From the NCBI RefSeq assembly GCF_049647105.1, contig NZ_JBARWZ010000229.1:1-64000 (forward strand): a DNA stretch of 64,000 nucleotides, read 5' to 3'. Position numbers and translations under genes: made by a program. The notes under the pieces were generated by a model, which saw only the letters and a program-made list of their open reading frames with translations, was not told where the DNA came from and made no database searches. This DNA comes from Actinophytocola sp049647105 (GTDB taxonomy: Bacteria > Actinomycetota > Actinomycetes > Mycobacteriales > Pseudonocardiaceae). Below, piece by piece: positions 16,701 to 25,170 of this stretch (positions are counted from its first letter, which is position 1; each line of letters begins with the position of its first letter).

Positions 16701-17501
16701 TCAGGCTCCCGGCAGGGCGGTCTCCTCAGCCCTGTCGGGAGCCCGTGCACCGGTGACCAGCATGGTCTCGTCGAGCTGGGCCAGCAACGCGGGCGGGTCG
16801 AAGATCAGCCTCGGGCGAAGCCACATGTCCACGGAACGCAGGGGTTTGCCGTCGGCGACCGCGATCGGACCGAGGGCGGAGACGTACACCTCGCCTGCCT
16901 CGTGCGTGTCGAAACCGGCGCCGACGGACCGTGCGATCAGGTACCACTTGCCCGCCGGCACGTCGGAGAGGGTGAACGCACCCGCCTCGGCGAGCGTGAT
17001 GTGCCGGACCGGCATGCCCTGGGCGATCCGGTCGGGGAACAGACCCATCAGGATGTGGCCAGGCCGGGAGTCCGCCGCGTGGTGCACGTGGCCACGCACC
17101 ACCGAGTGCTCGCCGTGACCGTGCCTGCCGGGGCGCAGGTGCTCGTCGAGCGGGGCGACGAGGCCGCCGAACTGCCGGTAGGTCGTCGGGGAGACGCCGA
17201 CGCTCATCCGGAAACGGGAGCTGAACGTGCCGATGCTGTTGTAGCCGACCAGGTGGCTGATGTCCGCCACCGTCAGCGAGCTCGTCAGGAGCAGCCGCTT
17301 CGCCTCCTGCAGGCGAAGCGCGGACAGGAAGCGGCCGGGCGAGATCCCGGTCACCCGCTGGAACATGCGGGAGAAGTGGAACTTGCTGAACATGGCGGTA
17401 CGCGCCATGTCGTCGATGGTGATCGGTTCTCCCAAATTGTCCTGCATGGCGCGGATAACGCGCTCCACCGCTTTTACGATGAAATCGTCCATTGCTGGCA
17501 C
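16701..17501 (-). CDS. AraC-family regulator with C-terminal sensor domain
   Basis: A 266-residue regulator with the AraC double HTH at its N-terminus (residues ~8-108): ITIDDMARTAMFSKFHFSRMF and the second-motif signature VGYNSIGTFSSRFRMSVGVSP. The C-terminal ~150 residues hold GMPVRHITLAEAGAFTLSDV and look like a small beta-rich ligand domain. An internal ATG at 17492 is an alternative start. Convergent with the DUF1702 gene and divergent from the DUF5987-GMC operon, which it may control. The inducer is unknown. Confidence 0.88.
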   Translation of the reverse strand: MPAMDDFIVKAVERVIRAMQDNLGEPITIDDMARTAMFSKFHFSRMFQRVTGISPGRFLSALRLQEAKRLLLTSSLTVADISHLVGYNSIGTFSSRFRMSVGVSPTTYRQFGGLVAPLDEHLRPGRHGHGEHSVVRGHVHHAADSRPGHILMGLFPDRIAQGMPVRHITLAEAGAFTLSDVPAGKWYLIARSVGAGFDTHEAGEVYVSALGPIAVADGKPLRSVDMWLRPRLIFDPPALLAQLDETMLVTGARAPDRAEETALPGA

Positions 17502-17793
17502 CGATCAATTGAAGGATTTATCTCAACGTTTGGCTGAATTGACCGTAAGCTGGTAGAAATTGGCTGGCAACCGTGGTCATTCCTTGCTCGATGTCTGGAC
17601 TACCGGCGACTCAAGAGCGGTCGACGATGACTCCAGGAACACTCGATATCGCAGGTAGAACGCCCCGAGGGCGAACGGAGGGTAGTGGCACGGGAGAAGA
17701 TGCGACCTCGGTGTCCTGCCGTCAGAATTAGTCAGTGGCCGGAACGGTTCCGAACCGCGATCAATCCGGCGTGCGGCACAGACTGGAGGAGCC

Positions 17794-18363
17794 GTGGCAG
17801 CAGGCGCCGAATTTGACGACCAGGTTCTGACGAGCACTCTCGAAGCATTCGCGGACACAATCGTTCCCGGCGTCAAGCGCGGTCCGGACGATCGCGCGAT
17901 CGCCGGTGTGTGCGACGATCCGGGTGCGGTCGAGGCGGGTGCGCTCGAGTTGCTGAACGACCCCGCGACCGGGATCACCGCGGGACTCGGCCCGCTGGCG
18001 CAGACCCTCAACGGGCACGCGACGGCGTACGCGCAGGAGCACGGCCGCTCGCTCGACGAAGGCGTGCCGCCGTTCGTCGCGCTGGACTACGAGGACCGGG
18101 TGGCGCTGGTGGACGCGCTGACCACGCCGGGCCACCCCGAGCAGAGCGGCTGGGTGCTGCTCTCGATGTTCACCAACATGGCCTACGACAGCGCCGCGCA
18201 CCGCAGCACGGGTGAGGCCATCGCCGACGGGCATCCCGGCCTGATCGCGATGGGCTTCGCGAAGCCCGACAGCGACGGGTTGTGGCGGTTCCCCGACTTC
18301 AGCTACGGCCAGGAACTGGCCAAGCGGCACCCCAACACGACGGAATCCGGGAGCCCGGCATGA
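17794..18363 (+). CDS. DUF5987-like partner protein of the GMC oxidoreductase
   Basis: A 189-residue protein beginning at GTG 17794 (SD GGAGG). The N-terminal EAFADTIVPG and the later VALDYEDRVALVDAL and GWVLLSMFTNMAYDSAAH are of the DUF5987 / gluconate-dehydrogenase-subunit-3-like type that precedes GMC oxidoreductase genes in actinomycetes (family name from memory). No Tat or Sec signal seen. It probably acts as a partner or chaperone of the next gene. Its stop overlaps an ATGA (ATGAGCGAG) that could once have started the GMC gene before a MITE separated them. Confidence 0.7.
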   Translation: MAAGAEFDDQVLTSTLEAFADTIVPGVKRGPDDRAIAGVCDDPGAVEAGALELLNDPATGITAGLGPLAQTLNGHATAYAQEHGRSLDEGVPPFVALDYEDRVALVDALTTPGHPEQSGWVLLSMFTNMAYDSAAHRSTGEAIADGHPGLIAMGFAKPDSDGLWRFPDFSYGQELAKRHPNTTESGSPA

Positions 18364-18382
18364 GCGAGCTTCCTGGATGGGC

Positions 18383-18549
18383 TAGTGCCCCGTCCAGGTG
18401 GATTGGGGTGGTTATCGGCGGATCCCGGTGTTCGCTGGCAAGGCGCCGGAAGGTCGTCGTACCGGGTTGTACTTGGGCCTTTCGGCAACGCGGCCAGCGG
18501 GCGCCGGGGCCGTCGAGAATCGTGCCGTATCCGCCTGGATGGGGCACTA
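18383..18549. mobile_element. MITE-like element with TA target duplication, IS630/Tc1 type
   Basis: Imperfect terminal inverted repeats (GTGCCCCGTCCAGGTGGAT on the left, GTGCCCCATCCAGGCGGAT read inwards from the right; 17 of 19 match) bound a 163-bp element at 18385-18547. TA duplications flank it in a CTAG context. No transposase frame fits inside, so it is non-autonomous. It lies exactly between the DUF5987-like and GMC genes and splits what is normally a tight operon. Confidence 0.65.
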
Positions 18550-18607
18550 GCGAATCGATGACACAGGGCGCCCGTGAGCGGTTGCTCGGAGCCTGCGAGG
18601 AGCAGCA

Positions 18608-20239
18608 GTGAGCGCAGTGGAGACCACCGACGTCCTCGTCGTCGGCAGCGGGTTCGGCGGATCGATCGCGGCCTACCACCTCGCGGCGGGCGGCGCGAAG
18701 GTCGTTGTGCTGGAACGCGGGCCCTGGTTGGAGGGCAAGGACTTCGATCACGACTACCTCCTCGGCAAGTCCTACACACGGGTGTTCGACTTCGTTGCCG
18801 GGGACGGGATGAGCGTCCTCGGCGGGAACTGCGTCGGCGGTGGCAGCGTCGTCTACTTCGCCGCGCTGCCGAGAGCGCCCCGGTACGTCTTCGAGAAGCA
18901 GGGGTCGATCGGCCGCCGCATGTGGCCGGCCGCGATCAGCCGCGAGACCCTCGACCCGTGGTACGACCGGGTGTCGGAGGTGCTGCCGGTCAGCCAGCAG
19001 GACTGGAACGACATCAGCTACGCGGGCGGCCTGTGGGCGGCGGCGTGCCACCATTCGGGGCACACCGCGAACCCGGTGCCGGTAGGCATCGACACCGCCA
19101 AGTGCACCAACTGCAACTGGATGATGGCCGGCTGCCGGTTCGACGCGAAGCGGTCGATGCTGCTCAACTACCTGCCTGCCGCACTCGCGCACGGCACGCA
19201 GATCCGCCCGCTGCACGAGGTCCAGAAGATCGAGCGCACCGACACCGGCGACTACCGCGTGTACTACAACAACATCGACGAGGTCGACTACCGGGTCAGC
19301 ACCGGCAGCGGCGTGATCGAGGCGAAGATCGTTGTCCTCGCGGCGGGTTCGGCCGCCACCCCGGTGATCCTCCAGCGCTCAGAGGAGGCGCTCGGGGAGA
19401 TGCCGCACGGCGTCGGCCGGTACTTCTCCGGCAACGGCGAGCGCCTCAACACCGCGATCATCAACGAGGAGCGCGTCGGTGAGGTGCTCGGCCTGCGCAG
19501 GCCGAACGGCGCGGTGTACGAGGCCAACCAGATCGGCAAGGGCCCCGTCGTCGCGTGCTGGGACAACGTGAACGGCGACAGGCCCGAGTACTCCCGGTTC
19601 TCCATGGAGCAGCTCTACTTCCCGCCCGGCCTCGGCACGATCCTCGCGCAGGTGCCAGGCAAGTCCGGACCGGCCTGGTTCGGCAAGGAGAAGAAGGAGA
19701 TGCTCAAGCGCTGGAAGTCGTGGCTGACCATCTTCCTCATGACGGAGGACGACAACGAGGGCGTCTTCGGCCCGCCGCCGCCCACCGGCAACGCCTACCG
19801 CATCTCCCAGCAGATGCTCGGCAAGGGGCCGCTGCGCTACGACCCGACGCCGAACACGCTGCGTGGCTGGGCGGAGGCCGACGCGGCGGCGAAGGAGATC
19901 CTCGAAAAGGACGGTCTCGCCACTGTCGCACCGTGGACGAACGACCTGGTGGGCGCGTACACAGTGCACCCGTTGTCGTCCTGCCGGATCGGGGACGATC
20001 CGGCGACGTCCGCACTGGACGACCGCCACGAACTGCGCGGCCACCCCGGCATCTTCGTCACTGACGGTTCCGCGGTACCGAGCGCGCTGACCGTGAACCC
20101 AGCGCTCACGATCGCCGCGCTCGCCGAGCGGGCGATTCCGGGTATCGTCAAGGCGGCAAGGGATCGCGGTGTGGACGTGACCTATGGCGCGCCCCTGCCC
20201 ACCGCGGCCGCGACCAGGCCGGTGACCGGAGCGGCCTGA
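18608..20239 (+). CDS. GMC-family FAD oxidoreductase
   Basis: A 543-residue GMC oxidoreductase. The FAD dinucleotide motif VVGSGFGGSIAAYHLA lies near residues 10-25, GGNCVGGGSVVYF and the C-terminal HPLSSCRIG follow, then a substrate-domain His region. A cysteine cluster CTNCNWMMAGC near residue 165 is typical of the cholesterol-oxidase-like subgroup. It oxidises an alcohol or alkene of unknown identity; enediyne clusters contain a comparable E9 oxidoreductase. GTG start at 18608. The stop codon lies in the loop of a hairpin that may end the transcript or cut read-through. Confidence 0.88.
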   Translation: MSAVETTDVLVVGSGFGGSIAAYHLAAGGAKVVVLERGPWLEGKDFDHDYLLGKSYTRVFDFVAGDGMSVLGGNCVGGGSVVYFAALPRAPRYVFEKQGSIGRRMWPAAISRETLDPWYDRVSEVLPVSQQDWNDISYAGGLWAAACHHSGHTANPVPVGIDTAKCTNCNWMMAGCRFDAKRSMLLNYLPAALAHGTQIRPLHEVQKIERTDTGDYRVYYNNIDEVDYRVSTGSGVIEAKIVVLAAGSAATPVILQRSEEALGEMPHGVGRYFSGNGERLNTAIINEERVGEVLGLRRPNGAVYEANQIGKGPVVACWDNVNGDRPEYSRFSMEQLYFPPGLGTILAQVPGKSGPAWFGKEKKEMLKRWKSWLTIFLMTEDDNEGVFGPPPPTGNAYRISQQMLGKGPLRYDPTPNTLRGWAEADAAAKEILEKDGLATVAPWTNDLVGAYTVHPLSSCRIGDDPATSALDDRHELRGHPGIFVTDGSAVPSALTVNPALTIAALAERAIPGIVKAARDRGVDVTYGAPLPTAAATRPVTGAA

Positions 20240-20255
20240 CGCTCCGGTGTCCTTT
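20225..20255 (+). terminator. Hairpin overlapping the GMC stop codon
   Basis: ACCGGAGCG (20225-20233) pairs with CGCTCCGGT (20240-20248), with the TGA stop in the loop and a short T-rich stretch (CCTTTTA) just after. Acts as a weak terminator or attenuator between the GMC gene and the next gene. Confidence 0.5.
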
Positions 20256-20359
20256 TAGGACAGATCGGGAGTATTGAGCAATACCGGGTCGTGTGCGAAC
20301 CTGAGATCCACAGAACACTCGCTCGGTGAGTACTGCCGGTCAGTCTGGGAGGTTCGTTC

Positions 20360-20908
20360 ATGTCGTCGCTCGAGGTACCGGGGTTGGACGTGGCGGGGCG
20401 GGTCCGTGCCCGCGACATCCAGATGGCGGGGGTCGCCGACGTGCGCCGCCGGGTGTTGATGATCTCTGGGGCCATCGACGCCGTCGACTACGACGTGTCG
20501 GTGTCCATCAACCTGCCGGAGCCCGGGCGCTGGCAGATCATCAAGTCGGAGACCAACCTCACCGACCAGACCTGGGTCGCCATGCAGGTCACCACCGACG
20601 ACGACACGCACTTCGTCGAGGGCGGGGACGCGCTGGTGATGTCGCGCCAGTTCAGCAAGACCTTCCTCACCCCCGACATGCGCAGGCTGACGTTCTTCGA
20701 CGGCGAGGTCCGCCCCGGCGAGGCCGTGCTCAAGGTGTTCGAGATCGAGACGGAGGCACGCAGGCCCGCGTACGCGCACGCCAGGTACAGCCCGGTGTCC
20801 TCGGACAGCGCGGAACGGTCCGAGGAACTGTTGCAGCAGATGGTCACCGACGGCATGCCGCAACGGCCGACCATCGAGGTGATCGTGCCGGTCACGGTCA
20901 TCGGGTGA
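20360..20908 (+). CDS. Hypothetical protein, beta-rich, unknown
   Basis: A 182-residue protein not recognised. The pattern suggests a beta-sandwich: ISGAIDAVDYDVSVSINLP, GRWQIIKSETNL, TWVAMQVTTDDDT, then RLTFFDGEVRPGEAVLKVF. No Cys pairs, signal peptide or membrane segment. Its stop overlaps the GTG start of the FAD-dependent gene, so they are cotranslated. Possibly a small binding or immunity-type subunit for the oxidative operon, but there is no direct evidence. Confidence 0.6.
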   Translation: MSSLEVPGLDVAGRVRARDIQMAGVADVRRRVLMISGAIDAVDYDVSVSINLPEPGRWQIIKSETNLTDQTWVAMQVTTDDDTHFVEGGDALVMSRQFSKTFLTPDMRRLTFFDGEVRPGEAVLKVFEIETEARRPAYAHARYSPVSSDSAERSEELLQQMVTDGMPQRPTIEVIVPVTVIG

Positions 20909-22206
20909 CCAGGTTCCTGCCACACCCCGACCTGCTCACCTCGCCCCGGCACCGGGACTGGCCCGCGTATCCGGTCCCTGCCGTGGCGCGGAAGGAGAGC
21001 CCGCCGTCCGCCGCCGACGTGGTCATCGTCGGCGCGGGCCCGGCAGGGCTCGCGGTCGCGGCGGCTTTGTGGCACCTCGGGGTGCGCGACGTGGTGATCG
21101 TCGACCGGGACGGCCGCGCGGCAGGCCGTTTTCTCGACCGCATCGACCGGATCGGGCAACGGGTGCTCCGTTCGCCCTACGAGCACCACCCCGGTGTCGA
21201 GGGCTACCGCGACTGCGAACTGCGTGACTTCGCCAGGACGCACTGGGCGCTGCTGACCGAGGTCGAGCGGCGAGAGGTCCGGATGTCGCAGGCCGGGCAC
21301 CGTTCGGTGGTGCCGGTCGACGTGTTCGAGGCCTACTGCGACCACACCGCGGTCCTGCACGGCGTGCGGAGCAGCCTCGTGCGGGGCGAGGTCCGCGAGC
21401 TGGCACCCGGCCAGGACCGGGTGTCCGTGCACGGTGTCGCGGGCGGGGCGGAGTTCACGATCACCGCCGGGTACGTCGTGCTGTGCCAGGGCGAGGAACG
21501 ACGCGACGCCCCGGCCAACTGGTGGCCCGGCGACCGGCCGGCGGCCGTCGGCTACTGGGACGAGCCAGGACCGCGGCAGGCCGGGCGCGAGGTCGTGGTC
21601 GGTGCCGGGCTGACGTCCGCGCACCTCATCCACAACGCGCTCGGCCGAGGCAGCCACGTGACGTGGCTGCTGCGCGAGGAGTCCGAGCGGTACCAGTGTT
21701 CCGACGTGAACGCGTCGTTCTTCCGCGCGGAGGGCCGCGCCCGGTTCGACGGCGTGCCGTGGGCCGACCGGCTGCGGCTGATGGGCGACCAGCGGCGCGC
21801 GTCGGTGATGTTCGAGTTCCGCCCGCCGCTGACCGAGGCTGAGGCGGACGGCAGGCTCACCGTGCACCGCGCCGCGGCGGTCGAGGCGGTCGGGGACGGC
21901 GAGGTTCTTGTCGCGGACGGCACGTCCGTGCGGGGCGAGCACGTGTGGCTCGCACTGGGCACCGTCCCGTCGATCGGCCACGGGCTGCTGCCCGACGCCG
22001 TGGTCGGCGCCCGCGACGGCTGGCCGGACCTCGAAGAACGCACCCTCGCCTACCGCAACGCGCCGAGGGTGTTCGCCGCGGGCGCGGCGACCTGCATGGT
22101 GCTCGGCCCGGCAGGCCGCAACATCGACGGCCACCGGGTGGCCACCGCACGCATCGCGACGAGCGTGGCCGCCGGGCTGCGCGACCGGACGGCAGCGCAT
22201 GTCTGA
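20905..22206 (+). CDS. FAD/NAD(P)-binding monooxygenase-like protein
   Basis: A 433-residue flavoprotein. FAD-binding VVIVGAGPAGLAVAAALWHLG is near residues 37-57, and a second Rossmann motif VVVGAGLTSAHLI near 232-245 probably binds NADPH. It resembles the N-hydroxylating / BVMO-like superfamily and has a C-terminal segment RNIDGHRVATARIA. The GTG start overlaps the preceding stop. It carries out an oxidation of unknown position in the pathway. It is in the 17.8-23.2 kb operon. Confidence 0.78.
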   Translation: MTRFLPHPDLLTSPRHRDWPAYPVPAVARKESPPSAADVVIVGAGPAGLAVAAALWHLGVRDVVIVDRDGRAAGRFLDRIDRIGQRVLRSPYEHHPGVEGYRDCELRDFARTHWALLTEVERREVRMSQAGHRSVVPVDVFEAYCDHTAVLHGVRSSLVRGEVRELAPGQDRVSVHGVAGGAEFTITAGYVVLCQGEERRDAPANWWPGDRPAAVGYWDEPGPRQAGREVVVGAGLTSAHLIHNALGRGSHVTWLLREESERYQCSDVNASFFRAEGRARFDGVPWADRLRLMGDQRRASVMFEFRPPLTEAEADGRLTVHRAAAVEAVGDGEVLVADGTSVRGEHVWLALGTVPSIGHGLLPDAVVGARDGWPDLEERTLAYRNAPRVFAAGAATCMVLGPAGRNIDGHRVATARIATSVAAGLRDRTAAHV

Positions 22207-22627
22207 GTACGACACCGTGTTCTCCCTCCCCTCGGTCGACGAGCACCCCGACACCGAGCTCGGGGTGCTGCTGATGGGCCTCGGCCCGGAACGCCTGCTC
22301 GCCGCGCTGGCTGTCGCACCGTCCTTCGGTGACGACCCGGCCACGACGATGTTGTACGTGGACCAGCTGCGCCACGACGCCCGGCCGGACCGGACGCTCG
22401 CGGCGGCGCTCGCCGATGGCGCGCGGCGGTGGCGGGCGGCACGGGCACCCCTCGCGGCCGCGGCGCCCGCCAACGAGACCCGGTCCGCGGCGCTGCGCAA
22501 GCTGTGGTCCACGGCGGTGGACACCGTCACCGCAGCCGGCGTGGCAGCCGGGCGTGCTGAGCGGTTGTACCTGGCCGCCTGCTGGCTGCGCCGGGACGAG
22601 ATCGACAAGACCGCGGCAGGGCACTGA
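22199..22627 (+). CDS. Hypothetical helical protein, unknown
   Basis: A 142-residue Ala/Leu/Arg-rich, probably all-helical cytosolic protein; not recognised. Segments include ELGVLLMGLGPERLLAALA and RLYLAACWLRRDEIDKTAAG. The ATG at 22199 overlaps the preceding gene by 8 bp, and an AGGAGG-preceded AhpD-like gene follows at 47 bp. The conserved position between two oxidative genes suggests it belongs to the pathway; function unknown. Confidence 0.6.
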   Translation: MSEYDTVFSLPSVDEHPDTELGVLLMGLGPERLLAALAVAPSFGDDPATTMLYVDQLRHDARPDRTLAAALADGARRWRAARAPLAAAAPANETRSAALRKLWSTAVDTVTAAGVAAGRAERLYLAACWLRRDEIDKTAAGH

Positions 22628-22673
22628 CTCCACCCCGCACTGACCACCGGCACCGACCCCCAGGAGGATCCCC

Positions 22674-23216
22674 GTGGCACATCTGCGATCTCTTCCCGAC
22701 AACGCCGTGCTGATGGACGTCTTCCGCGCGTACCCGGAGACCTCCCGGCCGCTGCTCGACTACCACGAGGTCGTGATGCGCGGCCCGTCGCCGTTCACCC
22801 CCGGCGAGCGCGAGCTGATCGCCGCGTACGTGTCGGGCGTCAACGCCTGCGGCTACTGCCACGGTGTGCACACCGTCACGGCGGAGGCCTGCGGGATCAA
22901 GGCCGGCGCCGCGCCCTCGGCTGTCGCCGACCTCGACACGGCGCCGGTCGACGAGAAGATGCGGCCGGTCCTGCGCTACGTCGGCAAGCTGACCAGGGAG
23001 CCATCGTCGGTCACGCGGGCCGACGCGGACGCCGTGCTCGCCGCCGGGTGGGACGAGCGCGCACTGCACTCCGCGATCATGGTGTGCGCGTTGTTCAACT
23101 TCATGAACCGGATGGTCGAGGGGCACGGGATCCGCGCGGACGCGGACTACTTCGCGACCTCCGGCAAGCGGCTCGAGGCGCTCGGCTACGCCGGGCTGAA
23201 CCAGCTCCTCACCTGA
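22674..23216 (+). CDS. AhpD-like carboxymuconolactone decarboxylase-family protein
   Basis: A 180-residue peroxidase-related AhpD-like protein. The redox motif is NACGYCHGVHTVTAEACG (Cys-x2-Cys with the downstream His), preceded by FTPGERELIAAYVSG. These proteins reduce peroxides or act in decarboxylation and protect oxidative pathways. GTG start with a strong AGGAGG. It closes the operon beginning at 17794 and converges on a SARP gene with only 9 bp between the stops. Confidence 0.85.
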   Translation: MAHLRSLPDNAVLMDVFRAYPETSRPLLDYHEVVMRGPSPFTPGERELIAAYVSGVNACGYCHGVHTVTAEACGIKAGAAPSAVADLDTAPVDEKMRPVLRYVGKLTREPSSVTRADADAVLAAGWDERALHSAIMVCALFNFMNRMVEGHGIRADADYFATSGKRLEALGYAGLNQLLT

Positions 23217-23230
23217 CGTGGCCCGTCAGG
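23212..23230. terminator. Short hairpin enclosing both convergent stop codons
   Basis: CCTGACG (23212-23218) pairs with CGTCAGG (23224-23230) across a 5-base loop. It contains the TGA of the AhpD-like gene and the stop of the convergent SARP. A compact bidirectional terminator is plausible but lacks a T-run. Confidence 0.4.
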
Positions 23231-24029
23231 CGTTGAACACGACCGACGTGTCCTCGACCGAGGCCTGCCCCGAGAGGATCGCGTGGTGCAGCTGGCGCAC
23301 TCGTGGCGACGGCTCGACCCCCAGTTGTTCCACCATCTCGCCGCGCAGCCTGCGGTAGGCCGCGAGCGCCTGACTCTGCCTGCCGCTGCGGTACAGCGCG
23401 ATCATGTGCTGCACGCAGAAGTTCTCCAGCATCGGGTGCCGCACGCACAGCGTCGCGAGCTCGCCGAGCAGCTGGTGATGGCGGCCGAGCTTGAGGTCCG
23501 CCTCGATGCGCAGGTGCAGGTCGCCGAGCCGGTTCTCGTCGAGGCGCAGCGCCTCGATCGCGAGCTGCGGTCCCACCGGCACGTCGGAGAGCGCTGGCCC
23601 GCGCCACAGCCGCAGCGCCTCGGCCAGTGTCCGCGAAGCACGCTCGTGGTCGCCCTCGTTGACCGCCGACCGCCCCGCCGCCGAGAGCCGCTCGTAGCGG
23701 ATCGCGTCCACCGCGGTCGGCTCCACGTTCAGCAGGTAGCCCGCCCGCCGGGTGATCAGGATGTCCTTGGACGTCAGGTCGCCGTGGTCGGCCAGTGCCA
23801 TGTCCAGGTTCCTGCGCAGCTTCAGGATGTAGGTGTGTAAGGTCGGCACCACACTGCGGGGCGGATTACTGGCCCAGATCTCGTCGGTCAGGGAGTTCAC
23901 TGTCACGACCCGGCCGGCATTGAGTGCCAGAATCGCCAGCAACTGACTCGGCTTGCTGGCCGTCGGCACGATGGAAATCTCGCCGACGTCGACTTCCAGG
24001 GGACCGAGCACCTTTATTTCGATTCGCAT
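23226..24029 (-). CDS. SARP-family transcriptional activator
   Basis: A 267-residue SARP. The winged-helix domain covers residues ~1-95 (KVLGPLEVDVGEISIVPTAS, QLLAILALNAGRVVTVNSLT) and the BTAD ~105-250 (ASRTLAEALRLWRGPALSDV, HMIALYRSGRQSQALAAYR). Closely built like the SARP at 14746, including the motif LGRHHQLLGELATLC, which suggests a paralogue pair. SD GAGGAAAC precedes the ATG at 24029. A perfect 40-bp palindrome lies 42 bp upstream. No TTA codon. Confidence 0.92.
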   Translation of the reverse strand: MRIEIKVLGPLEVDVGEISIVPTASKPSQLLAILALNAGRVVTVNSLTDEIWASNPPRSVVPTLHTYILKLRRNLDMALADHGDLTSKDILITRRAGYLLNVEPTAVDAIRYERLSAAGRSAVNEGDHERASRTLAEALRLWRGPALSDVPVGPQLAIEALRLDENRLGDLHLRIEADLKLGRHHQLLGELATLCVRHPMLENFCVQHMIALYRSGRQSQALAAYRRLRGEMVEQLGVEPSPRVRQLHHAILSGQASVEDTSVVFNA

Positions 24030-24070
24030 GTTGTTTCCTCTTCTCGATACTTCCGGATCGAGCCGAAAAC

Positions 24071-24110
24071 ACGAATGCCCATTCACCTAGGTAGGTGAAT
24101 GGGCATTCGT
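24071..24110. promoter_or_regulatory. Perfect 19-bp inverted repeat upstream of the SARP gene
   Basis: The arm ACGAATGCCCATTCACCTA is followed by GG and its exact complement. It sits downstream of the small HTH gene (stop at 24287) and 42 bp upstream of the SARP ATG, so it could be a terminator for the first, an operator or both. Similar GAATG...CATTC hairpins are familiar between actinomycete genes; the assignment is inference. Confidence 0.6.
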
Positions 24111-24286
24111 GAAATGGGCGCAGCTCCGCTGCCAAAAAGCGTGACAGATGCTTGAGTTGTTGTCAAGACGGATTCGAGGACGTATCCGGGACGGTGGCCG
24201 AACAGCGTTCCGCACCGCGGTGCCCATTCGGCGAACAATGCTCCGTCGTGTCCCATGGCCCTCTCCCCATCTTCGGTGCCCTCGGC

Positions 24287-24481
24287 CTACGTCACCCTGG
24301 TGCCCTCACGCTCGGAGACCAGGACGTACAGCTCGGCAAGGTCGTACTCGGCCCGGCCCGGTGTGCCGTAACGGGTGAGCCTGCCCCGGCTCGCCCACTT
24401 GCGGATCGTCGCCTCGGTCACCCCCGCGGCCATCGCGGCCAGCTGGGTGGGCACCGTCGTGCGGCGAGTACTGGTCGTCAT
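24287..24481 (-). CDS. Small excisionase/MerR-like DNA-binding protein
   Basis: A 64-residue protein with one winged-HTH of the excisionase/MerR-like type: QLAAMAAGVTEATIRKWASRG then RLTRYG, ending ELYVLVSERE. These small proteins bind DNA through a recognition helix and wing and can act as switch factors. It starts in an ATGA overlap with the preceding zinc-ribbon-like gene, forming a coupled three-gene set with the ornithine-cyclodeaminase-like gene. Its target is unknown. Confidence 0.75.
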   Translation of the reverse strand: MTTSTRRTTVPTQLAAMAAGVTEATIRKWASRGRLTRYGTPGRAEYDLAELYVLVSEREGTRVT

Positions 24482-25170
24482 TCCCCACCCTCCCTCGAAG
24501 AGTCCAGCCTGCCGCCACGCAGCAGCAGCCACTGGTCCGGCGGCCACTCGTGGCCCGCCTCGCAGAGAATCCGCTTCGGCGGGTGCCCCTCGGCGCGCAA
24601 GGTCCAGCCACAACCGGGGCGGGGGCAGGGCCCCAGCGGCATCACGGTGAGGGGGTCCGGGGTCAGCACCGCGCGGGCCCGTTCGGCCAGTGCGGCCAGC
24701 TCGTCGGTGAAGTCCGCGCCGGCCGGGTGCGCGGTGAGCCACCCGAAGTGGATCTGCACGAACGTCGACAGGCGGGGGATGCTCAGCTCGTCGGGCCCGG
24801 TGACTCCGCGCTCGCTCGCCACCAGTCCGCACCACGACGCGAGCACGCCGAGGATGTCCGACCGGATGCTCACCACCGCGTCACGCAGCACGATGCCGCG
24901 CGGCCGGTGCCCGCTGACCCGCTCCCTCGGCTGCTGGCGGGGCACGTCGAGCATGTAGGCACACATGTCGTACAGCTGGGGCAGCTCGACCAGGTTCTCC
25001 TCGGCCTCGTCCCGGCATTCGGTGCAGATCGAGAGGCCCGCGGCGGTGCGGGACGCGACACCACCGTGTCGCTGGCTCCGGCAGAACCTTAAGTCCTGAC
25101 TGTCCCGTTCCCCGTCATCCATGCTGGTCACTCTCCATCCGGCGTGGGTGCCACGGTCTGAGGTGGTCAT
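24478..25170 (-). CDS. Unknown protein with cysteine pairs, partner of small HTH protein
   Basis: A 230-residue cytosolic protein; not assigned to a named family. An N-terminal SICTECRDEAEENLV (CxxC) and a C-terminal GPCPRPGCGWTL followed by CEAGHEWP form probable zinc-binding or redox sites. The middle is helical. ATG 25170 overlaps the upstream stop (ATGA); an internal ATG at 25122 is an alternative. A TTA leucine codon at 25090-25092 indicates bldA-type dependence. It is paired with the HTH gene below in a way seen in mobile or regulatory gene pairs. Function unknown. Confidence 0.6.
   Translation of the reverse strand: MTTSDRGTHAGWRVTSMDDGERDSQDLRFCRSQRHGGVASRTAAGLSICTECRDEAEENLVELPQLYDMCAYMLDVPRQQPRERVSGHRPRGIVLRDAVVSIRSDILGVLASWCGLVASERGVTGPDELSIPRLSTFVQIHFGWLTAHPAGADFTDELAALAERARAVLTPDPLTVMPLGPCPRPGCGWTLRAEGHPPKRILCEAGHEWPPDQWLLLRGGRLDSSREGGE

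Noticed and set aside
18383..18549. Full insertion sequence
   Set aside because: At 163 bp with no transposase frame it can only be a MITE-type derivative.
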